Assembly: GCA_964390495.1 (NCBI GenBank)
Contig: CAYMIN010000010.1
Location: 62,001 to 126,000 of the forward strand
Reading direction: 5' to 3'
Length of the DNA: 64,000 bases
Source of the DNA: UBA11051 sp964390495
Lineage (GTDB): Bacteria; Armatimonadota; Zipacnadia; Zipacnadales; UBA11051
In this document: positions 41,413 to 51,490 of the stretch, one piece after another
Layout of the letters: each line of letters starts with the position of its first letter
Numbering within the stretch: the first letter of the stretch is position 1
Translations under genes and position numbers: made by a program
Notes under the pieces: generated by a model
Databases searched by the model: none
What the model saw: only the letters and a program-made list of their open reading frames with translations
Told to the model about the DNA's origin: nothing

Positions 41413-41450
41413 AGGGACTTGCGCGCCTCGCAATTAGGGCGCAAGTCCCT
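41413..41450 (+). terminator. Perfect 12-bp hairpin after the micropeptide ORF
   Basis: AGGGACTTGCGC (41413-41424) and GCGCAAGTCCCT (41439-41450) form a long stem, but only TTG follows. It could terminate or stabilise the ArsR-micropeptide mRNA. Confidence 0.55.
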
Positions 41451-41641
41451 TTGCCGGCTCCTGCAACTTGCTCACCTCCGTTGTTTCCCCTCCGGCTTGC
41501 CCCGTTCATCCATGAGACCCGTGGCTCGAGCTTCCCGCGTGCTGTTTCCGGGCCGGGTTCGGCCCGCCTGCAGAGGACAATTTCTCTGCCGTGGCGAACT
41601 CACACGCAGTCGCTCAACCGAACTGCAAGGAGAGCTCCGAC

Positions 41642-43831
41642 ATGGCAGACCTCAAATGGTGGGAAAGGCCGATCCGCATGGGCAGGCACGAGTGGATGGC
41701 TGATCTGGCCCGCCTCAAGGACCGCGACCTCGATCAACTCGCAAGGGACAAAGCCGAGCAGTGGCACATCAACTGCGAGTGGATCATCGGCACGCCCGGC
41801 ATCGCTCCCGGCCTCGGCTGGATGACCACCTTCAATACCGACAAGTTCGAGAAGTACCCCGCTCTGGGCGATTTCGACGTACTCCGCGAGTATGTTCCGC
41901 ACGCCAAGCAACACGGCATCCACCCGCTGTCGTATCTCAACATGCACTGGTACTCCTACGAGTTCGGCGAAAAGCACCCCGACTGGGTGCAAATTATGGC
42001 CGACGGGCGCGAGTACGGTCGCGTCAATCCGCTGTATGGCTCGGGCACCACCCTGTGCATCAACAGCCCCTGGCGCGACTGGGCCTTCGAGCTGGTCCGC
42101 GAGGCGATGCAGACGGGCCTGGATGGGGTGTTTTTGGATGGGCCGGTAGTCTATCCAAGCTGCTGCTATTGCCCCGCATGCCTGGCCAAGTTCCAGGCCG
42201 TCTATGGCCAGGAGCCGCCCCGTCAAGAAGACTGGGCCGACCCGAGTTTCAAGGATTTCATCGAGTTCCGCGAGCAATCCATGGCCGATTTCCTGAAGGA
42301 AGCCGGTGACGCAATGCGGGAGATCAATCCGGAAGGTGTGATCTTCCTCAATGCCGGAAGCTGGCATGGCGGGGCCTGGCGAGTAGCCCGTGACATCGCC
42401 AAGGTCGGCCCCTACCAGAACTTCAATGGGGCTGAGGCCTTCTACCATCTCGGCCGCGAGACCCCGATGCTATTCTGGTCGCTGGCGGCCAAGCACCTGG
42501 TCGCCGGCGGCAAGCCGGCCATCGTTTTCGTCCACCACTGCCTCGGCGCATGGCATTACCTGCCGCTACCGCCGATCGAGACCAAGGTGGCCGCCGCTCA
42601 GACCGTCGCTTGCGGCTCCGGCACCTGGATGGCGGTATTCGATTACTCACTCGACAACTCCCCGGAAGAAACCATCGCGCCCATGCGCGAGATCAACGGT
42701 TTTCTCGAAGAGAATGAGCCGTACTGCACCGCCGCCGAATCGGGTGCCAATATCGCCCTGCTGTATTCCGGACAGAGCGGCAAGTTTTATATATCGAGGC
42801 TGGACGATCTCTTCACTGATGTGGAGACGACCAGCGAGCAGGATTTGACCTTCAAAGCCGGTACCGGCGAGAGAGTGGCGGATCTGCCGGCCCGCAAGAG
42901 TCGCTGTGACAAGTGGCAGGGGGATACCTATCGCGGGTGGTTCAACGCCCTGACTCGCCGGCATATCCCCTTCGACGTGATACTTGATGCCGGCCTCACC
43001 GATGGCTCGCTGGCCAGATACGACACGCTGATTCTGGGCAATGCCTCGTGCCTCAGCGCCGATCAGAAGCAAGCCATAGCCGACTTCGTGCAGAATGGCG
43101 GCAATCTGGTCGCCGAGTTCGAGGCCGGCGAGTATGACGAGCGCGGCGGGGCTACTGACGCCAATCTGCGTGCGGTCCTCGGCTATGACTCCATCGAGGG
43201 CGCGTTCGAGCCGGCGACAACTGAGGAGTACGTTGATCTTGGCCAGGCCGACCATCCGCTGCTTGCGGAGTTTCATGCCGGCCAGTGGTTACCCCGGCCC
43301 GTCAACGCGCTCAAGGTCAAGGCGTCGCCGGATACTCAGGCCCTGGCCCACTATATGAACCCGACCGGCAAGGTTTACAGCAAGCCGCAGGGGACCTCGG
43401 AATGGCTGGCGGCTATCTGCCGTGAAAACGGCGGGCGCGTGGTCTATTTCCCCGGCCTGTTTGGCGAGTTCTACGGCGTCTATAAGATGGAGAAGATCGA
43501 GGAATTGCTCGCCGCCGCCGTCTGCTGGACTCACGGCAAGCCGCTGCCGATGCGCGTCAGTGCCCCGCCGACGGTGGAGGTCGAGCTATGGCGGCAGCCC
43601 CAAGACGGTCGCATTGTCATCCATCTGGTCAACAACACTGCCGACATGCAGCGCCCGATGACCACCCTGATTCCGATTCGCGACATCATCATCGAGCTGG
43701 ACTGCGAAGCCGCGGCCGGTGCGTATTCGGCCAGAGGCGTCGAGGTTGGCATGGAACGAATTGATGGCGGCGTGAGGCTGACGGTTCCAGTGCTGGAGCT
43801 GTATGATCTCGTGATCGTCGAGCCAACCTGA
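41642..43831 (+). CDS. GHL6-type putative glycoside hydrolase with beta-galactosidase trimerisation-like domain
   Basis: A 729-residue protein starting at ATG 41642 with AAGGAG upstream; no signal peptide. Residues about 30-330 are a TIM barrel of the hypothetical glycosyl hydrolase 6 type (WHINCEWIIGTPGIAPGLGW, GLDGVFLDGPVVYPSCCYCP). Residues about 380-610 resemble the class-I-glutamine-amidotransferase-like trimerisation domain of GH42 (IALLYSGQSGKFY, YDTLILGNASCLSADQKQAI). The final 90 residues are a beta-sandwich. It may release a terminal sugar. Catalytic acids are not certain, with D/E in FLDGPV and NGAEAF as candidates. Confidence 0.75.
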   Translation: MADLKWWERPIRMGRHEWMADLARLKDRDLDQLARDKAEQWHINCEWIIGTPGIAPGLGWMTTFNTDKFEKYPALGDFDVLREYVPHAKQHGIHPLSYLNMHWYSYEFGEKHPDWVQIMADGREYGRVNPLYGSGTTLCINSPWRDWAFELVREAMQTGLDGVFLDGPVVYPSCCYCPACLAKFQAVYGQEPPRQEDWADPSFKDFIEFREQSMADFLKEAGDAMREINPEGVIFLNAGSWHGGAWRVARDIAKVGPYQNFNGAEAFYHLGRETPMLFWSLAAKHLVAGGKPAIVFVHHCLGAWHYLPLPPIETKVAAAQTVACGSGTWMAVFDYSLDNSPEETIAPMREINGFLEENEPYCTAAESGANIALLYSGQSGKFYISRLDDLFTDVETTSEQDLTFKAGTGERVADLPARKSRCDKWQGDTYRGWFNALTRRHIPFDVILDAGLTDGSLARYDTLILGNASCLSADQKQAIADFVQNGGNLVAEFEAGEYDERGGATDANLRAVLGYDSIEGAFEPATTEEYVDLGQADHPLLAEFHAGQWLPRPVNALKVKASPDTQALAHYMNPTGKVYSKPQGTSEWLAAICRENGGRVVYFPGLFGEFYGVYKMEKIEELLAAAVCWTHGKPLPMRVSAPPTVEVELWRQPQDGRIVIHLVNNTADMQRPMTTLIPIRDIIIELDCEAAAGAYSARGVEVGMERIDGGVRLTVPVLELYDLVIVEPT

Positions 43832-43845
43832 GGAGGTAGAGGAAG

Positions 43846-45201
43846 ATGCATTATAGCACCCTACTGGCTGTGTTGGTCGGCAGCGCGGTGTTTGCTGCTC
43901 AGTTCGAGATGCCGCATGCCCGTGTGATAGCCTTGGACATAAACGCGCCGGACAACAGCAGCGGCGGGCTGATAGCCGCCGATGTTGACGATGATGGGGA
44001 GATGGAAATGCTCATCAGCGCCCCCGGATATGTTGGCGCGTACAATACTGATGGGACGCTTCTGTGGCGCAATATCGCTGACGTTCGAGTTGGCGGCTCC
44101 TCCGAGCGCGAGGGTCTGCCCGGTCATCACGGCCCGGGTCTGCAGGCAGCCGACATTGATGGCGACGGCCACACCGAGGTGCTGTTTCTGACCCAGGACA
44201 GCGTTCTGCATGTCGTATCCGGTAGCACAGGCCAGGAAATGTGGGCCGCCAGCCCACCCGTGCCCGAGGGCGCGCAACGTTGGGAGCATCTGGTGGTGGC
44301 CAACTTCTCCGGAAATGGCGACAGCGACCTGCTGTTGCAGGCCACAAACAAGGGCGGCTATCGCATGGGCCGTTATCTGGCGGCCTATCGCCTCGCCGAC
44401 CTCCAGGCGGGCAAGATGCAGCCGCTGTGGCAGACCGATGCCTTCCTTAGTTGCGCCCACAACGGCGCGCGCCTCACTGACATTGACGGAGACGGCAAAG
44501 ATGAGGTGCTCGGTGGCACCATACTTGGCCCAGACGGTCAGCTTCGCTGCGCCATGCCTGTAAGAGGGCATCTCGATTCGATCTTTGTCGCCGACGTGCG
44601 CCCCGACAGCCCGGGGCTGGAGGTAGTCGCCCTGGAAGAGGGCGGGGGCAACCGCGTATTCCTGGCCAACGCCTCCGAGGTCCTGTTCATCACCGACTAC
44701 GAGCACCAGGAGCCGCAAAACGCCGCGGTCGGCAGGTTCGATCCATCCAGCGAGGGACTGCAGGTGTGGTGCCGCAGCCGATACAACGAGCACCAGAAGC
44801 CTTTCGTTTTCGACCAGCACGGTCAGCTCCTCGCGCACTACGAGATGGACGATGTCGCACCCGCAGGCTGGACGGTTCGCGGAGTGGAAGTCATTCACAC
44901 CATCCACTGGACCGGTGAGGAGAAGCAACTGGCGGCGGCCAAGGAGCGGCACAAAGAAGGCGACCTCTGCATCTTCGACCCCATCTCGGGCGCCTTCCTG
45001 CTGCGGATACCCGAGCATGCGAACCGGCTGTATGTCGCCGATGTGACAGGCGATTGGCGCGAGGAGTTGATCGTCTGGAACGGTAATGAGCTTCACATCT
45101 ACGAAAACCCGGTGCCCAACCCACGTCCCGACCAGCCGCGGCTCTGGGAGCAACAGCACTACCGCCGGAGCAAGATGACATGGAATTACTACAGCCCCTG
45201 A
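43846..45201 (+). CDS. Secreted FG-GAP/VCBS beta-propeller, PL11 rhamnogalacturonan-lyase-like
   Basis: A 451-residue protein with a signal peptide (cleavage near VFAA). Calcium-loop blades include ADVDDDGEMEML, ADIDGDGHTEVLF and TDIDGDGKDEVLGG. The C-terminus has ADVTGDWREELIVW, LHIYENP and RSKMTWNYYSP, a segment I associate with PL11-type rhamnogalacturonan lyases and their relatives. Catalytic activity is not proven; it may only bind carbohydrate. It begins 14 nt after the GHL6-type gene, in the same operon. Confidence 0.72.
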   Translation: MHYSTLLAVLVGSAVFAAQFEMPHARVIALDINAPDNSSGGLIAADVDDDGEMEMLISAPGYVGAYNTDGTLLWRNIADVRVGGSSEREGLPGHHGPGLQAADIDGDGHTEVLFLTQDSVLHVVSGSTGQEMWAASPPVPEGAQRWEHLVVANFSGNGDSDLLLQATNKGGYRMGRYLAAYRLADLQAGKMQPLWQTDAFLSCAHNGARLTDIDGDGKDEVLGGTILGPDGQLRCAMPVRGHLDSIFVADVRPDSPGLEVVALEEGGGNRVFLANASEVLFITDYEHQEPQNAAVGRFDPSSEGLQVWCRSRYNEHQKPFVFDQHGQLLAHYEMDDVAPAGWTVRGVEVIHTIHWTGEEKQLAAAKERHKEGDLCIFDPISGAFLLRIPEHANRLYVADVTGDWREELIVWNGNELHIYENPVPNPRPDQPRLWEQQHYRRSKMTWNYYSP

Positions 45202-45304
45202 TGCAGTTGGCAGACGACGCAGGGCGCTTGATGAGATGTATGACGACGAGCCGTGGAACCACCGAACAGCAGATAGTCGGAATCGCAAATGGGAGAGAAG
45301 CACG

Positions 45305-47071
45305 ATGAGCGACTTACACGAGGTTTCTGCTGATGTCGTCGTAGTTGGCGGCGGACTGTCCGGCGTCTGTGCCGCGCTGGCGTCGGCCCGCAGCGGTGCC
45401 TCGACGATTCTGATTCACGACCGCCCGATGCTGGGCGGCAATACCTCCAGCGAGATTCGCGTGCATGCCGGCGGCGCGGATCATTCCGGCGCCCGCCCGC
45501 ACTGCCGCGAGTCAGGCATCATTGACGAAATCCGCCTGGAGGACGCGGCCCGCAACCCGCAGCGTTGCGCCCAGATGTGGGACCTGATACTTTACGAAAA
45601 GTGCCACGAGGAGCCCAACCTCGTCCTTTACCTCAACACCGCCTGCACCACCGCACAGACCGATGACCAGGATCGGATTGTCGAGATAGAGGCGGACTGC
45701 CAACACGCCGAGGACCGCTTCATCATCGCGGGGCGCTTCTTCATTGATTGCACCGGCGACGGTCGCCTGGCTGCCGAAGCCGGGGCCGAGTGCCGTGTCG
45801 GTCGCGAGGGTCCGGAGGAGTTCGACGAGCCGCACGCCGAGGGCCCGGACAACCAGACCATGGGCGCATCTCTCATGTGGGTCGCGGAGGACGTGGGGGT
45901 GCCGGTGCCGTTTACTCCTCCCAGCTTCGCCCGCAAGTTCACCGATGAGGAGCTGCCCCACCGCAATCACGCCCAATTCGACCACGGTTACTGGTGGGTC
46001 GAATACGGCGGCAAACTGGACACCGTCAAGGACAAGGAAGCTATCCGCGACGAGCTGCTGGCGATTATGATGGGCATGTGGGACCACCTCAAGAATGGCG
46101 GGCGTCACGGGGCCGACAACTGGGTGCTGAAGTGGTTCGGCTGGGTGCCGGGCCATCGCGAGTCGCGCCGTGTTGTCGGCGATTACATGCTGACGGAGAA
46201 TGATCTGATGGAGTCGCGGCTGTTTGAGGACCGGGTGGCTCACGGCGGCTGGCCGATGGACACTCACCCGCCCGGTGGCATCTACAGCGATGAGCCGCCC
46301 TCCAACTACCTCCATACCCCTGATATCTACAGCATCCCGCTGCGGGCGCTGTACTCGAAGGATATTGCCAATCTGTTCATGGCCGGCCGCTGCATCTCGG
46401 CCACTCACATGGCGATGTCCTCGACGCGCCTGGCGGCGACGGGGGCGGCGATGGGCCAGGCTGTCGGCACTGCGGCGGCCATGTGCTGTGCCCGGGACTG
46501 CAGCCCCCGCGATTTGGCTGAGCGCCACATCGCAGACTTGCAGCAGCAGCTTCTGCGGGATGATCAGTACATGATTGATTTGCCGTCACAGGACGCCGCT
46601 GACCTGGCCCGTGTGGCCGTAGTCAGCGCCTCTTCGGAGGCCGAGGGCTGCGGAGGCGACAAGGTCACAGACGGCGTCACCAGGTTCCGCCACCAGAATA
46701 GCCATCAGTGGGCCTCCGATCCCTGCCAAGCGATGCCCCAGTGGCTGCAACTGGGCTTAGCGGAAACCGCTCGCCTAACTGAGATCCACCTGACCTTCGA
46801 CAGCGGCTATTCCCGGCCGCTTACTCTGACCGAGAGCGATGCCTTCAACGCCCGGATGATTCGCGGCCCGCAGCCGGAGACGGTGGCTGACTATGTCATC
46901 GAGGTCGGGCGGAATGGCGAGTGGACCGAAGTGGTGCGCGAGACGAACAACTACCTACGCAAGCGCGTCCACACAATTGAGTCGGTCGAGGCCGAGGCGG
47001 TACGCATCACAGTCAATCGCACCAATGGTGACCCCTCAGCCCGCATCTACGAGGTCCGCCTCTACGCCTGA
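45305..47071 (+). CDS. FAD-dependent oxidoreductase with C-terminal discoidin-like segment
   Basis: A 588-residue protein. The dinucleotide fold is VVVVGGGLSGVCAALASARSG, followed by MLGGNTSSEIRVHAGG, and the second FAD site is NLFMAGRCISATHMAMSSTR. ATG 45305 follows GGGAGAG; an upstream start lacks a site. This PF12831-type family is abundant in polysaccharide-degrading Planctomycetota, Lentisphaerota and Armatimonadota, usually of unknown substrate. Residues about 465-588 read like an F5/8-type beta-sandwich (LTEIHLTFDSGYSRPLT). No signal peptide. Confidence 0.83.
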   Translation: MSDLHEVSADVVVVGGGLSGVCAALASARSGASTILIHDRPMLGGNTSSEIRVHAGGADHSGARPHCRESGIIDEIRLEDAARNPQRCAQMWDLILYEKCHEEPNLVLYLNTACTTAQTDDQDRIVEIEADCQHAEDRFIIAGRFFIDCTGDGRLAAEAGAECRVGREGPEEFDEPHAEGPDNQTMGASLMWVAEDVGVPVPFTPPSFARKFTDEELPHRNHAQFDHGYWWVEYGGKLDTVKDKEAIRDELLAIMMGMWDHLKNGGRHGADNWVLKWFGWVPGHRESRRVVGDYMLTENDLMESRLFEDRVAHGGWPMDTHPPGGIYSDEPPSNYLHTPDIYSIPLRALYSKDIANLFMAGRCISATHMAMSSTRLAATGAAMGQAVGTAAAMCCARDCSPRDLAERHIADLQQQLLRDDQYMIDLPSQDAADLARVAVVSASSEAEGCGGDKVTDGVTRFRHQNSHQWASDPCQAMPQWLQLGLAETARLTEIHLTFDSGYSRPLTLTESDAFNARMIRGPQPETVADYVIEVGRNGEWTEVVRETNNYLRKRVHTIESVEAEAVRITVNRTNGDPSARIYEVRLYA

Positions 47072-47121
47072 ACTCCAGGTGTGATGCCCCCACAACTCGC
47101 GCGGAGGCAAGCTTCAATCCC

Positions 47122-49515
47122 ATGCGCTATCTAGTGATTGCTCTGGCCGCGCTGACTGCCTCTGTGGGCTTTGCCGCACCGCAGCGAGGGCGGAACTTAC
47201 TCGAGAATCCCAGCTTCGAGCGCACCAGCGGAGCTAGGGCCTCCGGTTGGCAGCCCTTCGGCCAGGGCTACGTGCTCAGCAGCGATGAAGCTCGCGACGG
47301 CCGGCTCTGCATCGTCTGCACCTCCGCGGCACCGGAGGGCTCCTATGGAGCGATGCAGGAGATTACTTTCGCCCCGCCGCTTCAGCAGGAGTTCAAGGTT
47401 TCCGGCTGGGGCAAGGCCGAGAATGTGGCGGGCGACGATTACTGCATCTGGCTGGATTGCTGGTATGAGGACGGCACCAATTTGTGGGGCAAGCGTGGCA
47501 GCTTCCAGCGTCACACTCACGACTGGCAGTATCTCGAGTGGGTCCTGGAGCCGGCCAAGCCGATTTCCAAGATTCAGTACTTCGTCCTCTTCCGCCGCTG
47601 CACCGGCCAGGCTTGGTTTGACGACCTTCACCTCAGCCTCATGCCCTTCGCGACTGAGTGCCAGACACTGGCCCCCAGCCTCTATGGGGGCAATAGCATT
47701 GATTACCGGGCGCGGCTCTCGATGCCGTGTGACTGGAGGGCGTCGGTACTCAGCGGCGGGCACACGCTCCATTCCAGCCGAGGCCAGGGCGAGGCTATTA
47801 AGCTCGCCTGGCTGGGAACTGACCGCGATGGCCGGCTGTTGCCGGGCGGACAGTACAGCTTGCGGATAGTCGCCGAAGAGAGCCAGCTTGGTGAAAAGCT
47901 GCATCTGAAAAAGACGGTGAGCACGCGCTCGGGCACCGGACGCGGCTATGCGGCCTGGGTCGAAAGCAGTATGAAACGCGCACTTGTGGATTGTTTCCCC
48001 GAGACTGTTGCAGATTCGCCGACGGCCTCGGTTGCGCTTGCCGGGAATGAATGGGAGAGCTTTCAAGTGGCGCTGCGCGCGGCTCCGGGGCGTGACCTGC
48101 GGGATTGCCGGGTCGAAATCAGCGATCTGCAAGGCGACGGCGAGGCCGTCATCTCCGCTGCGAACCTCCAGTGGCACCAGGTCGGCTTCGTCGAGCTGAA
48201 GAGGCTTTTCCGGCACCCGCAGATGCGCCATGCCTTGCCGGGCTGGTGGCCGGACCCGTTGCTGCCGGTCAGCGAGTTCGATGTACCCGGCGGGGTAACG
48301 CAGGCGCTGTGGGTTACGGTCTATGCACCGCCCGGTACGCCCGCCGGCAAGTACCACGGCAAGGTCACGGTGACGCCCGCTAATGCCCAGCCGTTCGCGG
48401 TCAGCCTCAACGTCACCGTCTATGGCTTCGACTTGCCCGTCCAGCCGCATATCAAGACCGCCTTTGCTCTGATGGACGGATACCTTGAGAGGATCTACGG
48501 AAAGCTCACGCCGCAGTTACGTCGGGCCTATGGCGATTACCTACTCAAGCACCGGCTCAATCCCGACGACATTTCCCGCGCCGCGCCGCCCGCTGTTGAT
48601 GATATCGCCTACTACTACGACCGCGGCTTGAACGCCTTCAATGTGCTCAACCTGGTCGAGCCGCGCGGCAGCCGGCCCTGGGTGTGCCGCAGCCCGCTGA
48701 GCGTTTACGTCCCTGAATTCAAGGCCGAACTGGTCCGCCGCCTCGACGCTTATGTCGCCGAGCTGAAGCGCCGCCGCCTGATTGACAAGGCCTACGTCTA
48801 TGGCTTCGACGAGCAGGGCGAAAGCTTCTACCCGGTTATCAGAGAGTACTTCGGCCTCATCAAGCAGCGCTATGGCTTCCCGACCTTGACTACTGCAGCC
48901 GTGCCACAGACGCCTCAAGCATTGCAGGAGCTCAATGTGGACTGGTCTTGCCCGCTGGCCTCGAGCTATGTGCTGGAGGAGGCCGAGAAGTGCCGCGCCG
49001 CCGGCCTGCAGGTGTGGTCATATGTCTGCAACAATCCGCGGTATCCCTATGCCAACTGGCTGGCCGATGATCCGCTGATCGAGGCGCGGGTCATCTGGTG
49101 GCAGGTTTATCATCAGAAGCTCGACGGCTTTCTGTACTGGGGGCTGAACATCTGGCACCGTCGCAACAACGACTATGTCATCAATCCGGCCAGCGACGGA
49201 CCGCGTCTGAGCTGGAGCATCACAACCGCAACCGAGGGCTGGTGGGCCGCGGTTCATGGCGACGGCGAACTGCTCTATCCGGGGCGGGAGGGGCCGATCG
49301 GCAGTATCCGGCTGGCCAACATCCGCGACGGCATCGAGGACTATGAGTATTTGTGGCTGCTAGCGGACCTGGAGGGGAATGTGGAGAAGGGCCGGGCGGC
49401 ATGTCTGCCGGTTACCCGCAGCCTCACGGAGGTCACACGCGATCCTGACGAGCTATATGCCCAGCGCGAGAAAATTGCCCGCCGCATCGAGAGATTGCTA
49501 GCGCCGCGCGACTGA
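47122..49515 (+). CDS. Secreted GH123/DUF4091-like glycoside hydrolase with N-terminal CBM-like domain
   Basis: A 797-residue protein with a signal peptide (AAPQ at 19-22). Residues about 25-180 are a carbohydrate-binding-like beta-sandwich (NLLENPSFERTSGARASGW, IQYFVLFRRCTGQAWFDDLHL). Residues about 290-460 are a linker sandwich, and about 455-790 hold the DUF4091-type barrel with VYGFDEQGESFYPVI, whose Asp-Glu pair matches the GH123 substrate-assisted mechanism, and LYWGLNIWHRR. GH123 enzymes act on N-acetylgalactosaminides. Its 3' end meets a DUF6785-type gene head-on, 25 nt apart. Confidence 0.8.
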   Translation: MRYLVIALAALTASVGFAAPQRGRNLLENPSFERTSGARASGWQPFGQGYVLSSDEARDGRLCIVCTSAAPEGSYGAMQEITFAPPLQQEFKVSGWGKAENVAGDDYCIWLDCWYEDGTNLWGKRGSFQRHTHDWQYLEWVLEPAKPISKIQYFVLFRRCTGQAWFDDLHLSLMPFATECQTLAPSLYGGNSIDYRARLSMPCDWRASVLSGGHTLHSSRGQGEAIKLAWLGTDRDGRLLPGGQYSLRIVAEESQLGEKLHLKKTVSTRSGTGRGYAAWVESSMKRALVDCFPETVADSPTASVALAGNEWESFQVALRAAPGRDLRDCRVEISDLQGDGEAVISAANLQWHQVGFVELKRLFRHPQMRHALPGWWPDPLLPVSEFDVPGGVTQALWVTVYAPPGTPAGKYHGKVTVTPANAQPFAVSLNVTVYGFDLPVQPHIKTAFALMDGYLERIYGKLTPQLRRAYGDYLLKHRLNPDDISRAAPPAVDDIAYYYDRGLNAFNVLNLVEPRGSRPWVCRSPLSVYVPEFKAELVRRLDAYVAELKRRRLIDKAYVYGFDEQGESFYPVIREYFGLIKQRYGFPTLTTAAVPQTPQALQELNVDWSCPLASSYVLEEAEKCRAAGLQVWSYVCNNPRYPYANWLADDPLIEARVIWWQVYHQKLDGFLYWGLNIWHRRNNDYVINPASDGPRLSWSITTATEGWWAAVHGDGELLYPGREGPIGSIRLANIRDGIEDYEYLWLLADLEGNVEKGRAACLPVTRSLTEVTRDPDELYAQREKIARRIERLLAPRD

Positions 49516-49540
49516 GGCGCGGCCGGAGGCATTTCGCAGC

Positions 49541-51490
49541 CTAGCCGAAATAGACGATGTAGCCGGCGAGGATATCCGGCCCGAAGATCGCCATCAGGAT
49601 GCGGCTGAGGCCGGCGATCAGCAGGTCCGCCATCGCCAGCCCCAGGAAGAACGGCATAAGCTGCCGGAACAGGCGCGCGCCGCCCAGCCGATGGATGATT
49701 GACTTCAGCACCCACGCCGTAAAGAACGGTGCCCATAGCGCGTAGCCGTGGTTGAGTATGGCGATATAGCCGAGCGGGTGAAACGGCGAGCGCAGCCAGA
49801 ACTGCCGCAGGGCAACCAGGGCTGTGGTGACGGCAGCGCCCGCGCCGACGGCGGCGATGCGGTTGGGGTCGGGCAGCTCGGGGTTGGTGATGGCGGCAGC
49901 GAACCCGTTCAGCACTCCCAGCGAGGTGCGGATATTGTAGCCGCCCTGGGCCGTGCCGCCGTGCAGCACCAGCGCCCCGAAGCCGTAGTAGCTCTTCAGG
50001 TTCACATAGTAGGCTACCACACAGCCGACCAGAAACGCTCCCATCATCAGCACCGGCAGGCTGCGCGAGGTCTTGTGCATTTCATCTGCCAGCGCCTCGT
50101 TCTCCATCTGGTAGCCCATCTGCGAGCTGAAGATGCCCCGACTCAACCACGAGAGTGAGGCCATCATCGCCAGGTTGGAGATGTCGTTGCCCCGCATCAG
50201 CGCGCGGTCGCCGACCAAATCCCGGATCACCTGGTAGTGCTGGTTGAACGGGTAGGCCCAGACGCTGGGCACTGCCGCCTCGGCCCGCACCCGCGCATAT
50301 ACCAGGCCGAAGCTGATCAGCATGGCAAAAAACGGTATCGAGTAGGCCGGCGACAGGCCCACAGCCGCCGTCCAGATGATGATCGCCGCAAAGCCCGCGA
50401 GGCTCCCGAAGAGTGCCCAGCGGTGCGGCATGTGCTCATCGGAATCATCTATTTCAGAGGTGTTATAGAAGGCCTTGCGAACGGCCCGCGAAAGCTCTTG
50501 GCGGGCGACCCAGAACAGCACCACCATCATCGCCAGATAGGCCCCGACGCCTTGTTGCTGGACAAAGGGAAAGCGCGAGTCGGCGTGCAGTCCCAGAACA
50601 TCCGAAAGCAGCGTCAACAGCGGTTGCAGCAGGTGGAAGAACCAGCCGGAGAACAGCACATCTAAAGACACGAAGTAGGCCAGGCCCACCATCTGCGGGC
50701 GATGGTGGAAATGGACGTAGCGATAGGCGCTCCAGGGACGCTCGGTGAAGATTTGCCCCACATGGGAGTAGTGCATCAGGGCCATCACGTTGGGGTTGTA
50801 GGAGTGCAGCACGTTCAGCGTGTGGTGGATCACCACCAGCGAGAAGGCGATCCAGACCAGCGGGTTGCGGAAAAAGGAGGTCCGGGAGCCGGGCGCCTCT
50901 CTCGCCACGATACTGAGCGGGATAAACAGCAGTGGGAAGCGCAGCCGCTCGCGCTCTACCCACTGCTTGCGGAACAGACTCAGCAGGCACATTCCGGTGA
51001 AGAACATCAGCGCCATCAGCCCGGTCCACACCGCCAGCGGATAGGCCCACGCACGCCAGGGAACCGAGCCATTATCACTACCCTCGTACATCTGGCGGAT
51101 GACTTCGGCGTCGTGGGGGTAGGCCCACTGGGGCATGGCCTCGGCCAGCGCCAGGAGGTTGTCCTGGGGCGTGTGGAAATAGACGGGATTGGCCATCGTC
51201 GGCAGCAGCAGGCCGACGATGCCCATAGTGGTGACCGGGATAGCTAGGACCAGGAACATATAGACGGTGACGAGTTCCCAGTTGGTCAGCTTGTGTCTGA
51301 AGATCCGAGCGCTGAGGGGGACTAGAGCCACCAGGAGAATCAGGCAGAAAACGGCGCCCACGGGAGGGACCGAAAGCAGATAGACGGGGGCATAGACATT
51401 GCCGGGCGCTTGGGTGAGCGAGGCCTGATGAATCCACAGGATTGACAGCACCGCCAGTACCAGGGCGATGACTATGGCGCGAAAGGTCAC
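49541..51490 (-). CDS. DUF6785-type polytopic membrane protein, copy 1
   Basis: A 649-residue protein starting at GTG 51490, with about 12-14 hydrophobic segments. Conserved blocks are ILWIHQASLTQAPGNVYAPV, YEGSDNGSVPW, RKQWVERERLRFPLLFIP, RAEAAVPSVWAYPFNQHY and SYYGFGALVLHGGTAQGGYN. The transporter-like topology resembles large oligopeptide-transporter-type membrane proteins, but homology is not established. Upstream, a paralogue of identical length lies at 55786-57735. The gene converges on a GH123-like gene, and the function is unknown. Confidence 0.82.
   Translation of the reverse strand: MTFRAIVIALVLAVLSILWIHQASLTQAPGNVYAPVYLLSVPPVGAVFCLILLVALVPLSARIFRHKLTNWELVTVYMFLVLAIPVTTMGIVGLLLPTMANPVYFHTPQDNLLALAEAMPQWAYPHDAEVIRQMYEGSDNGSVPWRAWAYPLAVWTGLMALMFFTGMCLLSLFRKQWVERERLRFPLLFIPLSIVAREAPGSRTSFFRNPLVWIAFSLVVIHHTLNVLHSYNPNVMALMHYSHVGQIFTERPWSAYRYVHFHHRPQMVGLAYFVSLDVLFSGWFFHLLQPLLTLLSDVLGLHADSRFPFVQQQGVGAYLAMMVVLFWVARQELSRAVRKAFYNTSEIDDSDEHMPHRWALFGSLAGFAAIIIWTAAVGLSPAYSIPFFAMLISFGLVYARVRAEAAVPSVWAYPFNQHYQVIRDLVGDRALMRGNDISNLAMMASLSWLSRGIFSSQMGYQMENEALADEMHKTSRSLPVLMMGAFLVGCVVAYYVNLKSYYGFGALVLHGGTAQGGYNIRTSLGVLNGFAAAITNPELPDPNRIAAVGAGAAVTTALVALRQFWLRSPFHPLGYIAILNHGYALWAPFFTAWVLKSIIHRLGGARLFRQLMPFFLGLAMADLLIAGLSRILMAIFGPDILAGYIVYFG

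Noticed and set aside
43861..45303. 480-codon leftward frame over the propeller gene
   Set aside because: It is antisense to a gene with signal peptide and calcium-binding blades.
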